From Pseudomonadota bacterium (lineage in GTDB: Bacteria; Pseudomonadota; Gammaproteobacteria; Burkholderiales; Burkholderiaceae_C): 64,000 nt of DNA. The stretch spans positions 45,157 to 109,156 of the forward strand of contig CAUJHQ010000048.1 of NCBI GenBank assembly GCA_963204815.1, given 5' to 3'. Below the pieces are notes generated by a model. That model made no database searches. It was not told the origin of the DNA and saw nothing but the letters and a program-made list of their open reading frames with translations. Every line of letters begins with the position of its first letter. Within the stretch, counting starts at the first letter, position 1. Position numbers and translations under genes: made by a program. Shown piece by piece: positions 18,071 to 34,900 of this stretch.

Positions 18071-18757
18071 CTAGCGGCCTGCGAGGGCGGGTTCGCTGCC
18101 GCGGTGGGCCTGCGCATCGGCGTCGGCCGGCGTGGCGACCAGGCCGGTCTCGCGCGACCACGCCTCGGCGAGCAGGCGCGCGACGGTCTGCGCTTCGGGC
18201 ACCGAGCGCAGCATCGGCTCGGGCCGGGCCAGGTGCCAGGGGCGCGCATGCGGCCACAGGTGCAGGTAGGCGATGCGGTCGCCCGGGCGCAGCGTCAGCG
18301 GGATCTCGCCGGTGCCGTCGGCTTCGAGCCGCAGGCCGGCGGCGGCGATGCGCTTGAACGGCAGGTTGAAGGTGAGCGTGAGCACGATGCCCACGCGCAG
18401 CACGATGCGCTTGTCGGTGATGGTGTAGACCGCCGTGCGCGCCGACAGCCAGGCCACCACCGCGAGCAGCCCGATGGCCAGCGCGCCCAGCAGCAGCATC
18501 CACAGCGCCGACACCGCCATCGCGCCGGCGCTCGCGCCGTCGCCGGCCAGCACCGCGACGCGCACCGCCGCGAGCACGCCGAAGTACACCGCGATCTTGC
18601 GCAGGTGGAAGGCGCGCACCGACAGCGCGCGCCAGTCGGGGCTGCCCTGCCAGAGCAGGTGTTCGCCCGCCGGCAGCGCCTGCGGCAGGCCGCGCTCGGG
18701 CTCGAACTCGTGCTCCTGCACGGCGGGGCCCTGGCGCACGGCGCGCAGTGCGCTCAC
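18071..18757 (-). CDS. puhB: Photosynthetic complex assembly protein PuhB
   Basis: GTG start overlapping the puhA stop; PH-like domain membrane protein ...[32 protein letters not shown]...[13 protein letters not shown]. Confidence 0.9.
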   Translation of the reverse strand: MSALRAVRQGPAVQEHEFEPERGLPQALPAGEHLLWQGSPDWRALSVRAFHLRKIAVYFGVLAAVRVAVLAGDGASAGAMAVSALWMLLLGALAIGLLAVVAWLSARTAVYTITDKRIVLRVGIVLTLTFNLPFKRIAAAGLRLEADGTGEIPLTLRPGDRIAYLHLWPHARPWHLARPEPMLRSVPEAQTVARLLAEAWSRETGLVATPADADAQAHRGSEPALAGR

Positions 18758-19509
18758 AGCAGCGGCTCCGAGCGCGAGGCCTCGGCGTACAGCGTGCCGC
18801 CGCCGTAGTAGGCCTGGATCTTCTCTTCCTCGAGCATCGTGACGGTGTCGCGCTCGCGCGTGCCCGGCACGCCCGCGAACTGGCCGCCGAGGATGGCCTT
18901 CACCTCGACGCCGTTGCGCCGCACCTTCGTGAAGTTCATCGGCACCAGCACGTTGCGCGAACCGTCGGCGAGCTTCACCTCGAGGTAGCGGAACAGGTTT
19001 TCCGAGATGTCGATCCAGAGGTCGACCACGGTGCCGCCGCTGACGCCATCGGCGCCCATCACCGGCAGGCCGCGCGGGTCGATGCTGCCGCGCTCGACGC
19101 CGAAGTCGGTCGCCACGCGCACCGGCTGGATCTTCGGCAGCCCTTCGTAGTCGGTGTCGGGGTGGTCGGCGCGCGGCGTCCAGGCGCCGGCGCCGACGCC
19201 GTCGCGCATCGGGTCGCCGGTGGGCACCAGCGGAGCGCCGGCCCAGCGGTGCGCCGGCGCGGCGGCCAGTGGCACGTCGTCCTTGTCGGCCTGCGGCACG
19301 ACGACGTCGCCGTGCACCGTCTTGAAGGTCTTCGGCTCCGGCACCGGCCAGCCGCCGATGACACCGCGACCGCTCTCGGTCTTCATCGGGTAGCCCTCGC
19401 GGTGGTTCTCGCGCACGAGGTAGTAGATCAACCCGGCGAAGAAGATCCAGAAGAGATACAGCACGAGTTGCGCGACGTCGATGCTTTGCGTGATGGCTCC
19501 GGTTCCCAT
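18754..19509 (-). CDS. puhA: Photosynthetic reaction centre H subunit
   Basis: 251 aa [45 protein letters not shown]. Confidence 0.97.
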   Translation of the reverse strand: MGTGAITQSIDVAQLVLYLFWIFFAGLIYYLVRENHREGYPMKTESGRGVIGGWPVPEPKTFKTVHGDVVVPQADKDDVPLAAAPAHRWAGAPLVPTGDPMRDGVGAGAWTPRADHPDTDYEGLPKIQPVRVATDFGVERGSIDPRGLPVMGADGVSGGTVVDLWIDISENLFRYLEVKLADGSRNVLVPMNFTKVRRNGVEVKAILGGQFAGVPGTRERDTVTMLEEEKIQAYYGGGTLYAEASRSEPLL

Positions 19510-19533
19510 GCGGGTCTCCTTCTGACGATGGGG

Positions 19534-20967
19534 CTAGCCTGGAAGATCGGCCAGGCCGAACTTGGCGCCCGCCGGGTGGGCGGGCGAGGCGATTGAACGA
19601 ACGAGCGGACCGATCGCGACCAGGGCCGCGAACAGCAGGTAGATCTCGATGTGGTAGACGAAGCTGTAGCCGGTGACCGCGCTCTGCAGCGCTTCGCCCA
19701 GGGCACCCTGGGTGGCCAGCGTCGACACCACGTCGCGCACCGCGCCGCCGGCGGCGAGGGCCGCACCGCCCGCGGTGGCCTGCACGGCACCCCAGGCGCC
19801 GAGCGCCAGGCCGGCCTGGCCCGGCCGTTCGAGCGACATCGCCGCCGTCAGCGTGCCGACGGCGAAGAGCCCGCTGCCGAAGCCGATCAGCACGGTGCCG
19901 GCGCGGAACATCCACGGCGCTTCGAGCGGTGCCGCGAAGACCACGGCGGCGAACGCGGGCAGGCCGGCGACGAGGCCCAGCGCGGCCAGGCGGTGCGGGT
20001 CGGCGCCGCGCGACAGGCGGTGCGCGGCGAGAGCGAAGGCGGCCAGCGCGCCGGCGGCCATCAGCGCGGTGAGCGCGCTCGTCGCGCCGACGCCCAGGCC
20101 GAGGATCTCGCCGCCGTAGGGTTCGAGCACGACGTCCTGCATGTTGAAGGCGGCGGTCCCCAGGCCCACGGCCCAGAGGAAGCGGCGCGCGCCCGGCTGC
20201 GCGATGAAGGCGCGCCAGCGGGGGCCGAAGGCCTCGGCCGGCTCGGCCTTGTGGCGGCGGCGGGTCGGGTCGCGCGCTTCCTGCTTCCAGGCGGAGATGC
20301 CGTTCAGCAGCACCGCCAGCAGCGCGGCGCCTTGCACCACCTGCACCAGCCGCGTCGGGCTGAAGTCGGCCAGCGCGGTGCTGAAGAACGCGCCGCCGCC
20401 GACCATGCCGACGAGCAGCATCACGTACATCAGCGAGACCACGCGCGGCCGCGATTCGGTCGTCGCCAGGTCGGTGGCGAGCGCCAGGCCGGCGGTCTGC
20501 GCGATCTGCAGGCCGGCGCCGGTGAGCAGGAAGGCGAGGGCGGCGGCCACCTGGCCGACCCACACCAGGCCGTGCTGGCCGCCGTCGGACAGCAGCAGCA
20601 GCGCGAACGGCATGATCGCGAAGCCGCCGAACTGCAGCATCGCGCCCAGGCCCATGAAGGGCACGCGGCGCCAGCCGATGGCCGACGCGAAGGTGTCGGA
20701 GCGGTGACCGACGAAGGCGCGGAAAGGCGCCGCCGCGATCGGCAGCGCGACCATCAGCGCCACCAGCCAGGCGTGCACGCCGAGCTCGACGATCATCACG
20801 CGGTTCAGCGTGCCGACGAGCAGCGCGGTGGCCATGCCCACCGCCACCTGGAACAGCGACAGGCGCAGCAGGCGCGGCAGCGGCAGGCCCTCGCTCGCCG
20901 CATCGGCGAACGGCAGGAAGCGCGGACCGAGCCGCTTCCAGTGGTGGGCCAGCTGCGGCAGCTTCAC
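19534..20967 (-). CDS. lhaA: LH1 assembly protein LhaA (BCD family MFS)
   Basis: MKLPQLAHHWKRLGPRFLPFADAASEGLPLPRLLRLSLFQVAVGMATALLVGTLNRVMIVELGVHA; upstream of puhA. Confidence 0.9.
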   Translation of the reverse strand: MKLPQLAHHWKRLGPRFLPFADAASEGLPLPRLLRLSLFQVAVGMATALLVGTLNRVMIVELGVHAWLVALMVALPIAAAPFRAFVGHRSDTFASAIGWRRVPFMGLGAMLQFGGFAIMPFALLLLSDGGQHGLVWVGQVAAALAFLLTGAGLQIAQTAGLALATDLATTESRPRVVSLMYVMLLVGMVGGGAFFSTALADFSPTRLVQVVQGAALLAVLLNGISAWKQEARDPTRRRHKAEPAEAFGPRWRAFIAQPGARRFLWAVGLGTAAFNMQDVVLEPYGGEILGLGVGATSALTALMAAGALAAFALAAHRLSRGADPHRLAALGLVAGLPAFAAVVFAAPLEAPWMFRAGTVLIGFGSGLFAVGTLTAAMSLERPGQAGLALGAWGAVQATAGGAALAAGGAVRDVVSTLATQGALGEALQSAVTGYSFVYHIEIYLLFAALVAIGPLVRSIASPAHPAGAKFGLADLPG

Positions 20968-21683
20968 GCGCGTTCCAGTTCCAGCGCTTGCGAGGTGTAG
21001 AAGCCGCTCGCCACACGCTCGCTGCGGCCGGCCTGCCAGCCGCCGAGCGCGGGGTCGTGGGCGAGCTTGCGGCGCAGCAGCTTCTCGGCCACCGGCTCGA
21101 TGGCCGGGGCGCGGTCGCCGCGCGGGAACAGGCGGCCGACGGCGTGCATCGTCGCCAGCACGGGCGTGCTCGGCGCGAAGGTGAAGATCATCGAGCGGCG
21201 GGTGCGCTGCGACCAGCCCTTCAGCACGCGCAGCGCGTCGTCGGCGTCGTAGTGGATCAGCGAGTCCATCGCGACGATGTGGTCGAACTCGCCGAGCGCG
21301 GGGTCGGTGAAGTCGCCGCTGCGCCAGTCGATGCGGCCGGCATGGTCGAACACGTCCAGGTTCTGGGCGACGCGGCGCACCGCCACTTCGACGAGCGCGG
21401 GCGAGAGGTCGATCGCCACCACCTGCGCACCGCGGCGGGCCGCTTCGGTGGCGAACGCACCGGTGCCGCAGCCGGCGTCGAGGATGCGCCGTCCGTGCAG
21501 GTCCTGCGGCAGCCAGTCGAGCAGTTGCTGGCGCATGCGGTCGCGGCCGGCGCGCACGGTGGCGCGGATGCGGCCGACCGGCGCGGTGGAGGTGAGCTGC
21601 TCCCAGGCCTTCATCGCGGTGCGATCGAAGTAGTGCTCGATCTCGCCGCGGCGCACCGCGTAGTTGGAAGTCTTCATGTCCAT
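20964..21683 (-). CDS. bchM: Mg-protoporphyrin IX methyltransferase BchM
   Basis: 239 aa; SAM motif ILDAGCGTGAFATEAARRGAQVVAIDLS. Confidence 0.95.
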   Translation of the reverse strand: MDMKTSNYAVRRGEIEHYFDRTAMKAWEQLTSTAPVGRIRATVRAGRDRMRQQLLDWLPQDLHGRRILDAGCGTGAFATEAARRGAQVVAIDLSPALVEVAVRRVAQNLDVFDHAGRIDWRSGDFTDPALGEFDHIVAMDSLIHYDADDALRVLKGWSQRTRRSMIFTFAPSTPVLATMHAVGRLFPRGDRAPAIEPVAEKLLRRKLAHDPALGGWQAGRSERVASGFYTSQALELERA

Positions 21684-21696
21684 GGTGGCGCTCCCT

Positions 21697-26283
<4,587 letters not shown>

Positions 26284-26312
<29 letters not shown>

Positions 26313-27873
26313 ACAGCGTTTCCACGGTGATGGTGGCGACGCCGCGCTCGGCGGCGAAGCGTTCGGTGTTGCGGCGGGCCTTGCCGCGCACGAAGAACGG
26401 GATCTTCAGCAGTTCCTTCTGCGCGTCGGGCGCCCACTCGGCGGCGCCGGGCGCGGCCGGCGCCGCTGGCACGACGATCGGTTCGGCGGCGCGCGCGCTC
26501 TCGGCCGCGGCGGCCGGCGCTTCGGCCTTCGGCTGCGCGTGGCCCAGGTGGGAGGCGGGCGCGGCGTCGTGGAACTCGAAGTCGCCGCGGAACATGGTGA
26601 GCAGGTGCTCTTCCAGGCCCATCATCAGCGGGTGCACCCAGGTGTCGAAGAGCACGTTGGCGCCTTCGAATCCCATCTGCGGCGAGTGGCGCGCCGGGAA
26701 GTCCTGCACGTGCACCGGCGCCGAGATCACCGCGCAGGGCACGCCCAGGCGCTTGGCGATGTGGCGTTCCATCTGCGTGCCCAGCACCAGCTCGGGCTGC
26801 AGTTCGGCGACCTTGGCCTCGACCTCGAGGTAGTCGTCGGTGATGAGCGCCTCGATGCCGTAGAGCTTGGCGGCTTCGCGCACTTCACGCGCGAACTCGC
26901 GGCTGTAGGTGCCCAGGCCGACGACCGTGAAGCCGAATTCCTGCTGCGCGACGCGCGCCGCAGCGATTGCGTGGGTGGCGTCGCCGAACACGAAGACGCG
27001 CTTGCCGGTGAGGTAGGTGCTGTCGACCGAACGCGCGTACCAGCCGGAGCGCGACAGCGCGTCGGGCAGCGGCGCTGCGGGGTCCAGCCCGGCGAGCGTG
27101 CGCACCTCGGCGATGAACTCTCGCGTGGCGGTGGCGCCGATGGGCACGGTCTTCGTGTGCGGCTGGCCGAAGCTGCGCTTCAACCAGCCGGCGGCGCTGG
27201 CCGCGACTTCCGGGTAGAGCACGACGTTGAAATCGGCGTCGCCCAGGCGCGCGATGTCGGCCGGCGTGGCGTCGAACGGCGCGACGACGTTCACTTCGAT
27301 GCCGAGCGCTTCGACCAGGCCGCGGATTTCGCGCAGGTCGTCGCGGTGGCGGAAGCCCAGCGCCGTCGGGCCCAGCAGGTTGCAGCGCGGCACCGCGCCG
27401 CGGGTGCGTTGCGTGCCGGGGGGCGGCACGTGCGGGCCGGCGAGCGTGCGCACGACCTGATAGAAGGTCTCCGACGCGCCGTAGTTTTCCTTGCGCTGGT
27501 ACGACGGCAGTTCCAGCGGCACCACCGGGATCGGCAGCGCGAGCGCCTTGGCGAGGCCACCCGGGTCGTCCTGGATCAGTTCGGCGGTGCACGATGAGCC
27601 CACCAGCATCGCCTGCGGCTTGAAGCGTTCGAAGGCTTGCTGGGCAGCGGTCTTGAAGAGCTGGGCGGTGTCGCCGCCGAGGTCGCGCGCCTGGAAGGTG
27701 GTGTAGGTGACGGGCGGGCGCTGGCCGCGCCGTTCGATCATCGTGAACAGCAGGTCGGCGTAGGTGTCGCCCTGCGGTGCGTGCAGCACGTAGTGCACGC
27801 CGCGCATCGCGGTGGCGATGCGCATCGCGCCAACGTGCGGCGGGCCTTCGTAGGTCCAGAGCGTCAACTGCAT
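26284..27873 (-). CDS. bchB: Light-independent protochlorophyllide reductase subunit BchB
   Basis: 529 aa [49 protein letters not shown]. Confidence 0.97.
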
Positions 27874-27874
27874 C

Positions 27875-29677
<1,803 letters not shown>

Positions 29678-29697
29678 CTAAGCTGCACTCGAAAAAG

Positions 29698-29731
29698 TGT
29701 CAACAGGGATTGACGTCAGTGGCACCTGACA
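29698..29731. promoter_or_regulatory. Two abutting PpsR/CrtJ-type palindromes (TGT-N12-ACG) between bchF and ppaA
   Basis: + strand TGTCAACAGGGATTGACG (29698-29715); - strand TGTCAGGTGCCACTGACG (29714-29731); overlaps a minus-strand TTGACA-N17-TAGATT promoter-like element. Confidence 0.7.
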
Positions 29732-29946
29732 CTAATCTAGCTTCGCGTGGGGTTTCCTGGGGCTTGACGGGGGATGGGCACGGAGATGACAGTCACCGCG
29801 AGTCAAAAGAGACAGCAGCCGGGTCCGAGGGCAGTAACAGGGGCTCCCGACCATGCCGGATGTCTGGCCGGCAGCTTGGGGGTTGCCCCGACGGCGCTGT
29901 TGCAGTCGGTGGACCCGGGGGCCGGCCCAACGCCAGGAGGTGGCGT

Positions 29947-30843
29947 ATGGACCGTCTGATTTCTTCCGGCCCCAATCCGCTCGCGAGCAATGCGCCCGAG
30001 TGCGCGATGCCCGGTTCCCTCTCGGAAGCGGAGGCCGCGCTCGGCACGCCCCAGCCTTCGCTGCAGGATCGCCTGGCGCGGATCGTTCGCACGATCGAAG
30101 CCGACATCATTCCGCGCCTGGTGCATGCGCACCGGCCGTCGCCGGCCGAGGCGCCGCAGGCACCTGCGCCGTTGCCGATCGAGCCGTCGCTCGTGGCGCC
30201 GTTCGTGCGCGACGTGATGGCCGACAACGACACCGCCTGGCAGCAGACCGTGGACCGGCTCAGCGAGCAGGGTGTGCCGACCGATGTCGTGTACCTCGAC
30301 CTGCTGGCCCCGGCGGCGCGCGAGCTGGGGCGCATGTGGGAAGACGACGAGGCCATGTTCAGCGACGTGACGGTGGCCGTCGGTCGCCTGCAGCGGGTGA
30401 TGCGCCGGTTGTCGCCGGCCTTCGGGCGCGAAGTCCACCACCCGGCCGATGGTCGCCGCGCCCTGCTGCTGCCGGCGCCCGGCGAGCAGCACACCTTCGG
30501 CCTCGCGATGGTGGCGGAGTTCTTCCGCCGCGGCGGCTGGGACGTCGTCTGCGACCTCGACGCCCGCAGCCTGGATCCCGTCGGCCTGGTGCGGGCCGAG
30601 TGGTTCGACGTCATCGGCATCTCGGCCGGCGGCGAGGCCCGGACCGACTGGCTAAAATCTGGCATCGCGGCGGTCCGGCATGCATCGCGCAACCGGGCCA
30701 TCGGCGTCATGGTGGGCGGCCCCGTCTTCGTGACCGCGCCCGAACGCGCCGTCGCGGTCGGCGCCGACGCCACCGCACCGGACGGCCGGCAAGCGCCGAT
30801 CGTCGCCGAACGTCTGCTCGACGAGCGGGCACGTCGGCTGTGA
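29947..30843 (+). CDS. ppaA: PpaA/AerR-type cobalamin-binding-fold photosynthesis regulator
   Basis: DVVYLDLLAPAARELGRMWEDDEAMFSDVTVAVGRLQRVMRRL...; adjacent to ppsR. Confidence 0.88.
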   Translation: MDRLISSGPNPLASNAPECAMPGSLSEAEAALGTPQPSLQDRLARIVRTIEADIIPRLVHAHRPSPAEAPQAPAPLPIEPSLVAPFVRDVMADNDTAWQQTVDRLSEQGVPTDVVYLDLLAPAARELGRMWEDDEAMFSDVTVAVGRLQRVMRRLSPAFGREVHHPADGRRALLLPAPGEQHTFGLAMVAEFFRRGGWDVVCDLDARSLDPVGLVRAEWFDVIGISAGGEARTDWLKSGIAAVRHASRNRAIGVMVGGPVFVTAPERAVAVGADATAPDGRQAPIVAERLLDERARRL

Positions 30844-30856
30844 CCGCGACCCTCTT

Positions 30857-30893
30857 CTTGCTCCGCATGGCGCCTGGCGCCGCGCGGAGCAAG
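30857..30893 (+). promoter_or_regulatory. Intercistronic hairpin between ppaA and ppsR
   Basis: CTTGCTCCGC(30857-30866)/GCGGAGCAAG(30884-30893), 10-bp perfect stem; inner GGCGCC-t-GGCGCC. Confidence 0.6.
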
Positions 30894-30935
30894 CTCGTTC
30901 AACGCTGTACTTGCCATTGAAAGGGCAGGTCTCCG

Positions 30936-32387
30936 ATGAGACCGTTTGGAGCACCGGAGGCCACCATCGGCAGCCTGAGCGCTGCGACTGCTGGTGAATT
31001 GCTGTGCGTCGCGAATGACCTCACCATCGTTCTCGACGATCAAGGCGTGATCCGCGATCTCGCGAGCGGCAACGAGGAACTGGCGCGCGAGACCTATTCG
31101 GAGTGGCTGGGCCATCCTTGGATCGACACGGTCACGGTCGAGAGCCGGCCGAAGGTCGAAAGCCTGCTGCGCGAAGCCGGCACAGCCACCGACACGGCCC
31201 GGCGTTGGCGCCAGCTGAACCAGTTGCTGCCCGGCGGCCGCGAATTGCCGCTGCTGATGACCGCGGTGACGGCCGGCCTGCGCAGCGGCAAGCCGCACTC
31301 GTTCGCGTTCGGCCGCGACCTGCGCGCCACCGCGGCACTGCAGCAGCGCCTGCTCGAAGCGCAGACCGCGCTCGAGCGCGACTACTGGCGCTTCCGCCAT
31401 GCCGAGACGCGTTACCGCCACCTGTTCCAGGTGGCCGCCGAGGCGGTGCTGGTGGTCGATGCGACGACGCAGAAGATCCTCGAAGCGAACCCGGCAGCGG
31501 CCCGCATGCTGGGCGATGGCGGCACCGCCAGCCTGGTCGGCCTGGCGTTCCCCGCTGGCGTCGACGCCCGCAGCGCCGAGGCCATCAACCCGCTGCTGGC
31601 CGGGGTTCGCGCGACCGGCCGTGCGGACGAATGCCGCGCCGACCTGCTCGACGCGCGCGGCGAGGTCACGGTGGCCATCTCCACCTACCGTCAGGAGCGC
31701 AACTCGCATTTCCTGGTGCGCCTGACGCGCGCGCTCCCCGAGGCACCGCTGGAGAAGGCGCCGAGCACGAGCTCGATGCTGCTGAAGCTGGTGCAGAGCG
31801 CGCCCGACTGCCTGGTCGTCACCGACCTCGACGGCCGCGTGATCTCGGCCAACATGGCCTTCATCGAACTGGCCCAACTCACCACCGAGGAGCAGGTGCG
31901 CGGCGAGACGCTGGACCGCTGGCTCGGCCGCACCGGCGTCGACCTGAGTGTGATGATCTCCAACCTGCGCCAGCGCGGCGCGGTGCGGCTGTTCGCGACC
32001 ACGCTGCGCGGCGAGTACGGTGCCGTCACCGACGTCGAGATCTCCGCCACGATGGTGCCGCACGGCGACCACCCGTTCCTCGGCTTCACGATCCGCGACG
32101 TCGGCCGCCGCCTGAACGGCCACGATGCGCGCGCCACGCGCGAGCTGCCGCGCTCGGTGGGCCAGCTCACCGAACTGGTGGGCCGCGTGCCGCTGAAGGA
32201 CATCGTCGGCGAGACCACCGACCTCATCGAGCAGCTGTGCATCGAGGCGGCGCTCGAGCTCACGCGCGACAACCGCGCGTCGGCCGCCGAGATGCTGGGC
32301 CTGTCGCGTCAGAGCCTGTACGTGAAGCTGCGCCGCTACGGCCTCGGCGACCTCGGCGGCGCGGCGGCCGAGAGCGAAGCGAAGTAG
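30936..32387 (+). CDS. ppsR: Transcriptional regulator PpsR/CrtJ (PAS domains plus Fis-type HTH)
   Basis: PAS-like YRHLFQVAAEAVLVVDATTQKILEANPAAARML; C-terminal HTH ALELTRDNRASAAEMLGLSRQSLYVKLRRYGLGD. Confidence 0.94.
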   Translation: MRPFGAPEATIGSLSAATAGELLCVANDLTIVLDDQGVIRDLASGNEELARETYSEWLGHPWIDTVTVESRPKVESLLREAGTATDTARRWRQLNQLLPGGRELPLLMTAVTAGLRSGKPHSFAFGRDLRATAALQQRLLEAQTALERDYWRFRHAETRYRHLFQVAAEAVLVVDATTQKILEANPAAARMLGDGGTASLVGLAFPAGVDARSAEAINPLLAGVRATGRADECRADLLDARGEVTVAISTYRQERNSHFLVRLTRALPEAPLEKAPSTSSMLLKLVQSAPDCLVVTDLDGRVISANMAFIELAQLTTEEQVRGETLDRWLGRTGVDLSVMISNLRQRGAVRLFATTLRGEYGAVTDVEISATMVPHGDHPFLGFTIRDVGRRLNGHDARATRELPRSVGQLTELVGRVPLKDIVGETTDLIEQLCIEAALELTRDNRASAAEMLGLSRQSLYVKLRRYGLGDLGGAAAESEAK

Positions 32388-32406
32388 CGCGCGCCGCGCC
32401 GCGGCC

Positions 32407-33936
<1,530 letters not shown>

Positions 33937-33966
33937 GGGTGTCAGCTTGGGGGATACGCGCAACAG

Positions 33967-33984
33967 TGTCAACTACGATTGACG
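33967..33984. promoter_or_regulatory. PpsR/CrtJ-type palindrome between crtI and bchG
   Basis: TGTCAACTACGATTGACG (TGT-N12-ACG); nearly the same as the site at 29698. Confidence 0.65.
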
Positions 33985-34015
33985 CATTGGAGTGTCAGGA
34001 GCAATATCGCGCTCC

Positions 34016-34900
34016 ATGGCACGCCCTGAGTTGTCCGCCGTCGCCGAGTTGCTGAAGCCGATCACCTGGTTCCCGCCCATGTGGGCCTTCGCCTGCGGTG
34101 TCGTCGCGTCGGGCGTGCCGATCACGCCGCAGTGGGGCCTGGTGCTGCTGGGCGTGCTGCTGGCCGGGCCGCTGGTCTGCGCCACCAGCCAGGCCGTGAA
34201 CGACTGGTTCGACCGAGAGGTCGACGCCATCAACGAACCTCAGCGTCCCATTCCTTCCGGCCGCATCCCCGGCCGCTGGGGCCTGTGGATCGCCATCGCC
34301 TGGACGCTGCTCTCGCTCGTCGTCGCCACCCAGCTCGGCCCCTGGGGCTTCGGCGCCGCGGTGGCGGGCCTGCTGCTCGCGTGGGCGTACAGCGCCCCGC
34401 CGATCCGCCTGAAGCGCAACGGCTGGTGGGGCAATGCGGCCTGCGGCGTGTCGTACGAAGGCCTGGCCTGGGTCACCGGCGCGGCGGTCATGGCCGGCGG
34501 CGCCATGCCGGCGTCGCATTCGCTCGCGCTGGCCGTGCTGTACAGCGCCGGCGCGCACGGGATCATGACGCTGAACGACTTCAAGGCCATCGAAGGCGAC
34601 CGCCGCATGGGCGTCGGCTCGCTGCCGGTGAAGCTGGGCGTCGACGGCGCCGCGCGCACCGCGTGCCTGATGATGGCGGCACCGCAGGTCGTCGTCGTCG
34701 CGATGCTCTGGCACTGGGGCAGCCCGTGGCACGCGCTCGCGGTGGCGCTGCTGCTGGTGGCGCAGGGTGTGCTGATGGCCTGGTTCATGAAGAAGCCGGT
34801 CGAGCGCGCGCTGTTCTACAGCGGCTTCGGCGTGCCGCTCTTCGTGAGCGGCATGATGGTCAGCGCCTTCGCGCTGCGCGCCGCGGGCGGTGGGGCATGA
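34016..34900 (+). CDS. bchG: Bacteriochlorophyll synthase BchG
   Basis: UbiA family; QAVNDWFDREVDAINEPQRPIPSGRIPGRWG. Confidence 0.95.
   Translation: MARPELSAVAELLKPITWFPPMWAFACGVVASGVPITPQWGLVLLGVLLAGPLVCATSQAVNDWFDREVDAINEPQRPIPSGRIPGRWGLWIAIAWTLLSLVVATQLGPWGFGAAVAGLLLAWAYSAPPIRLKRNGWWGNAACGVSYEGLAWVTGAAVMAGGAMPASHSLALAVLYSAGAHGIMTLNDFKAIEGDRRMGVGSLPVKLGVDGAARTACLMMAAPQVVVVAMLWHWGSPWHALAVALLLVAQGVLMAWFMKKPVERALFYSGFGVPLFVSGMMVSAFALRAAGGGA

Noticed and set aside
29732-29946. Cobalamin riboswitch upstream of ppaA
   Set aside because: No recognisable B12-box or conserved core; kept only as an unexplained long leader.
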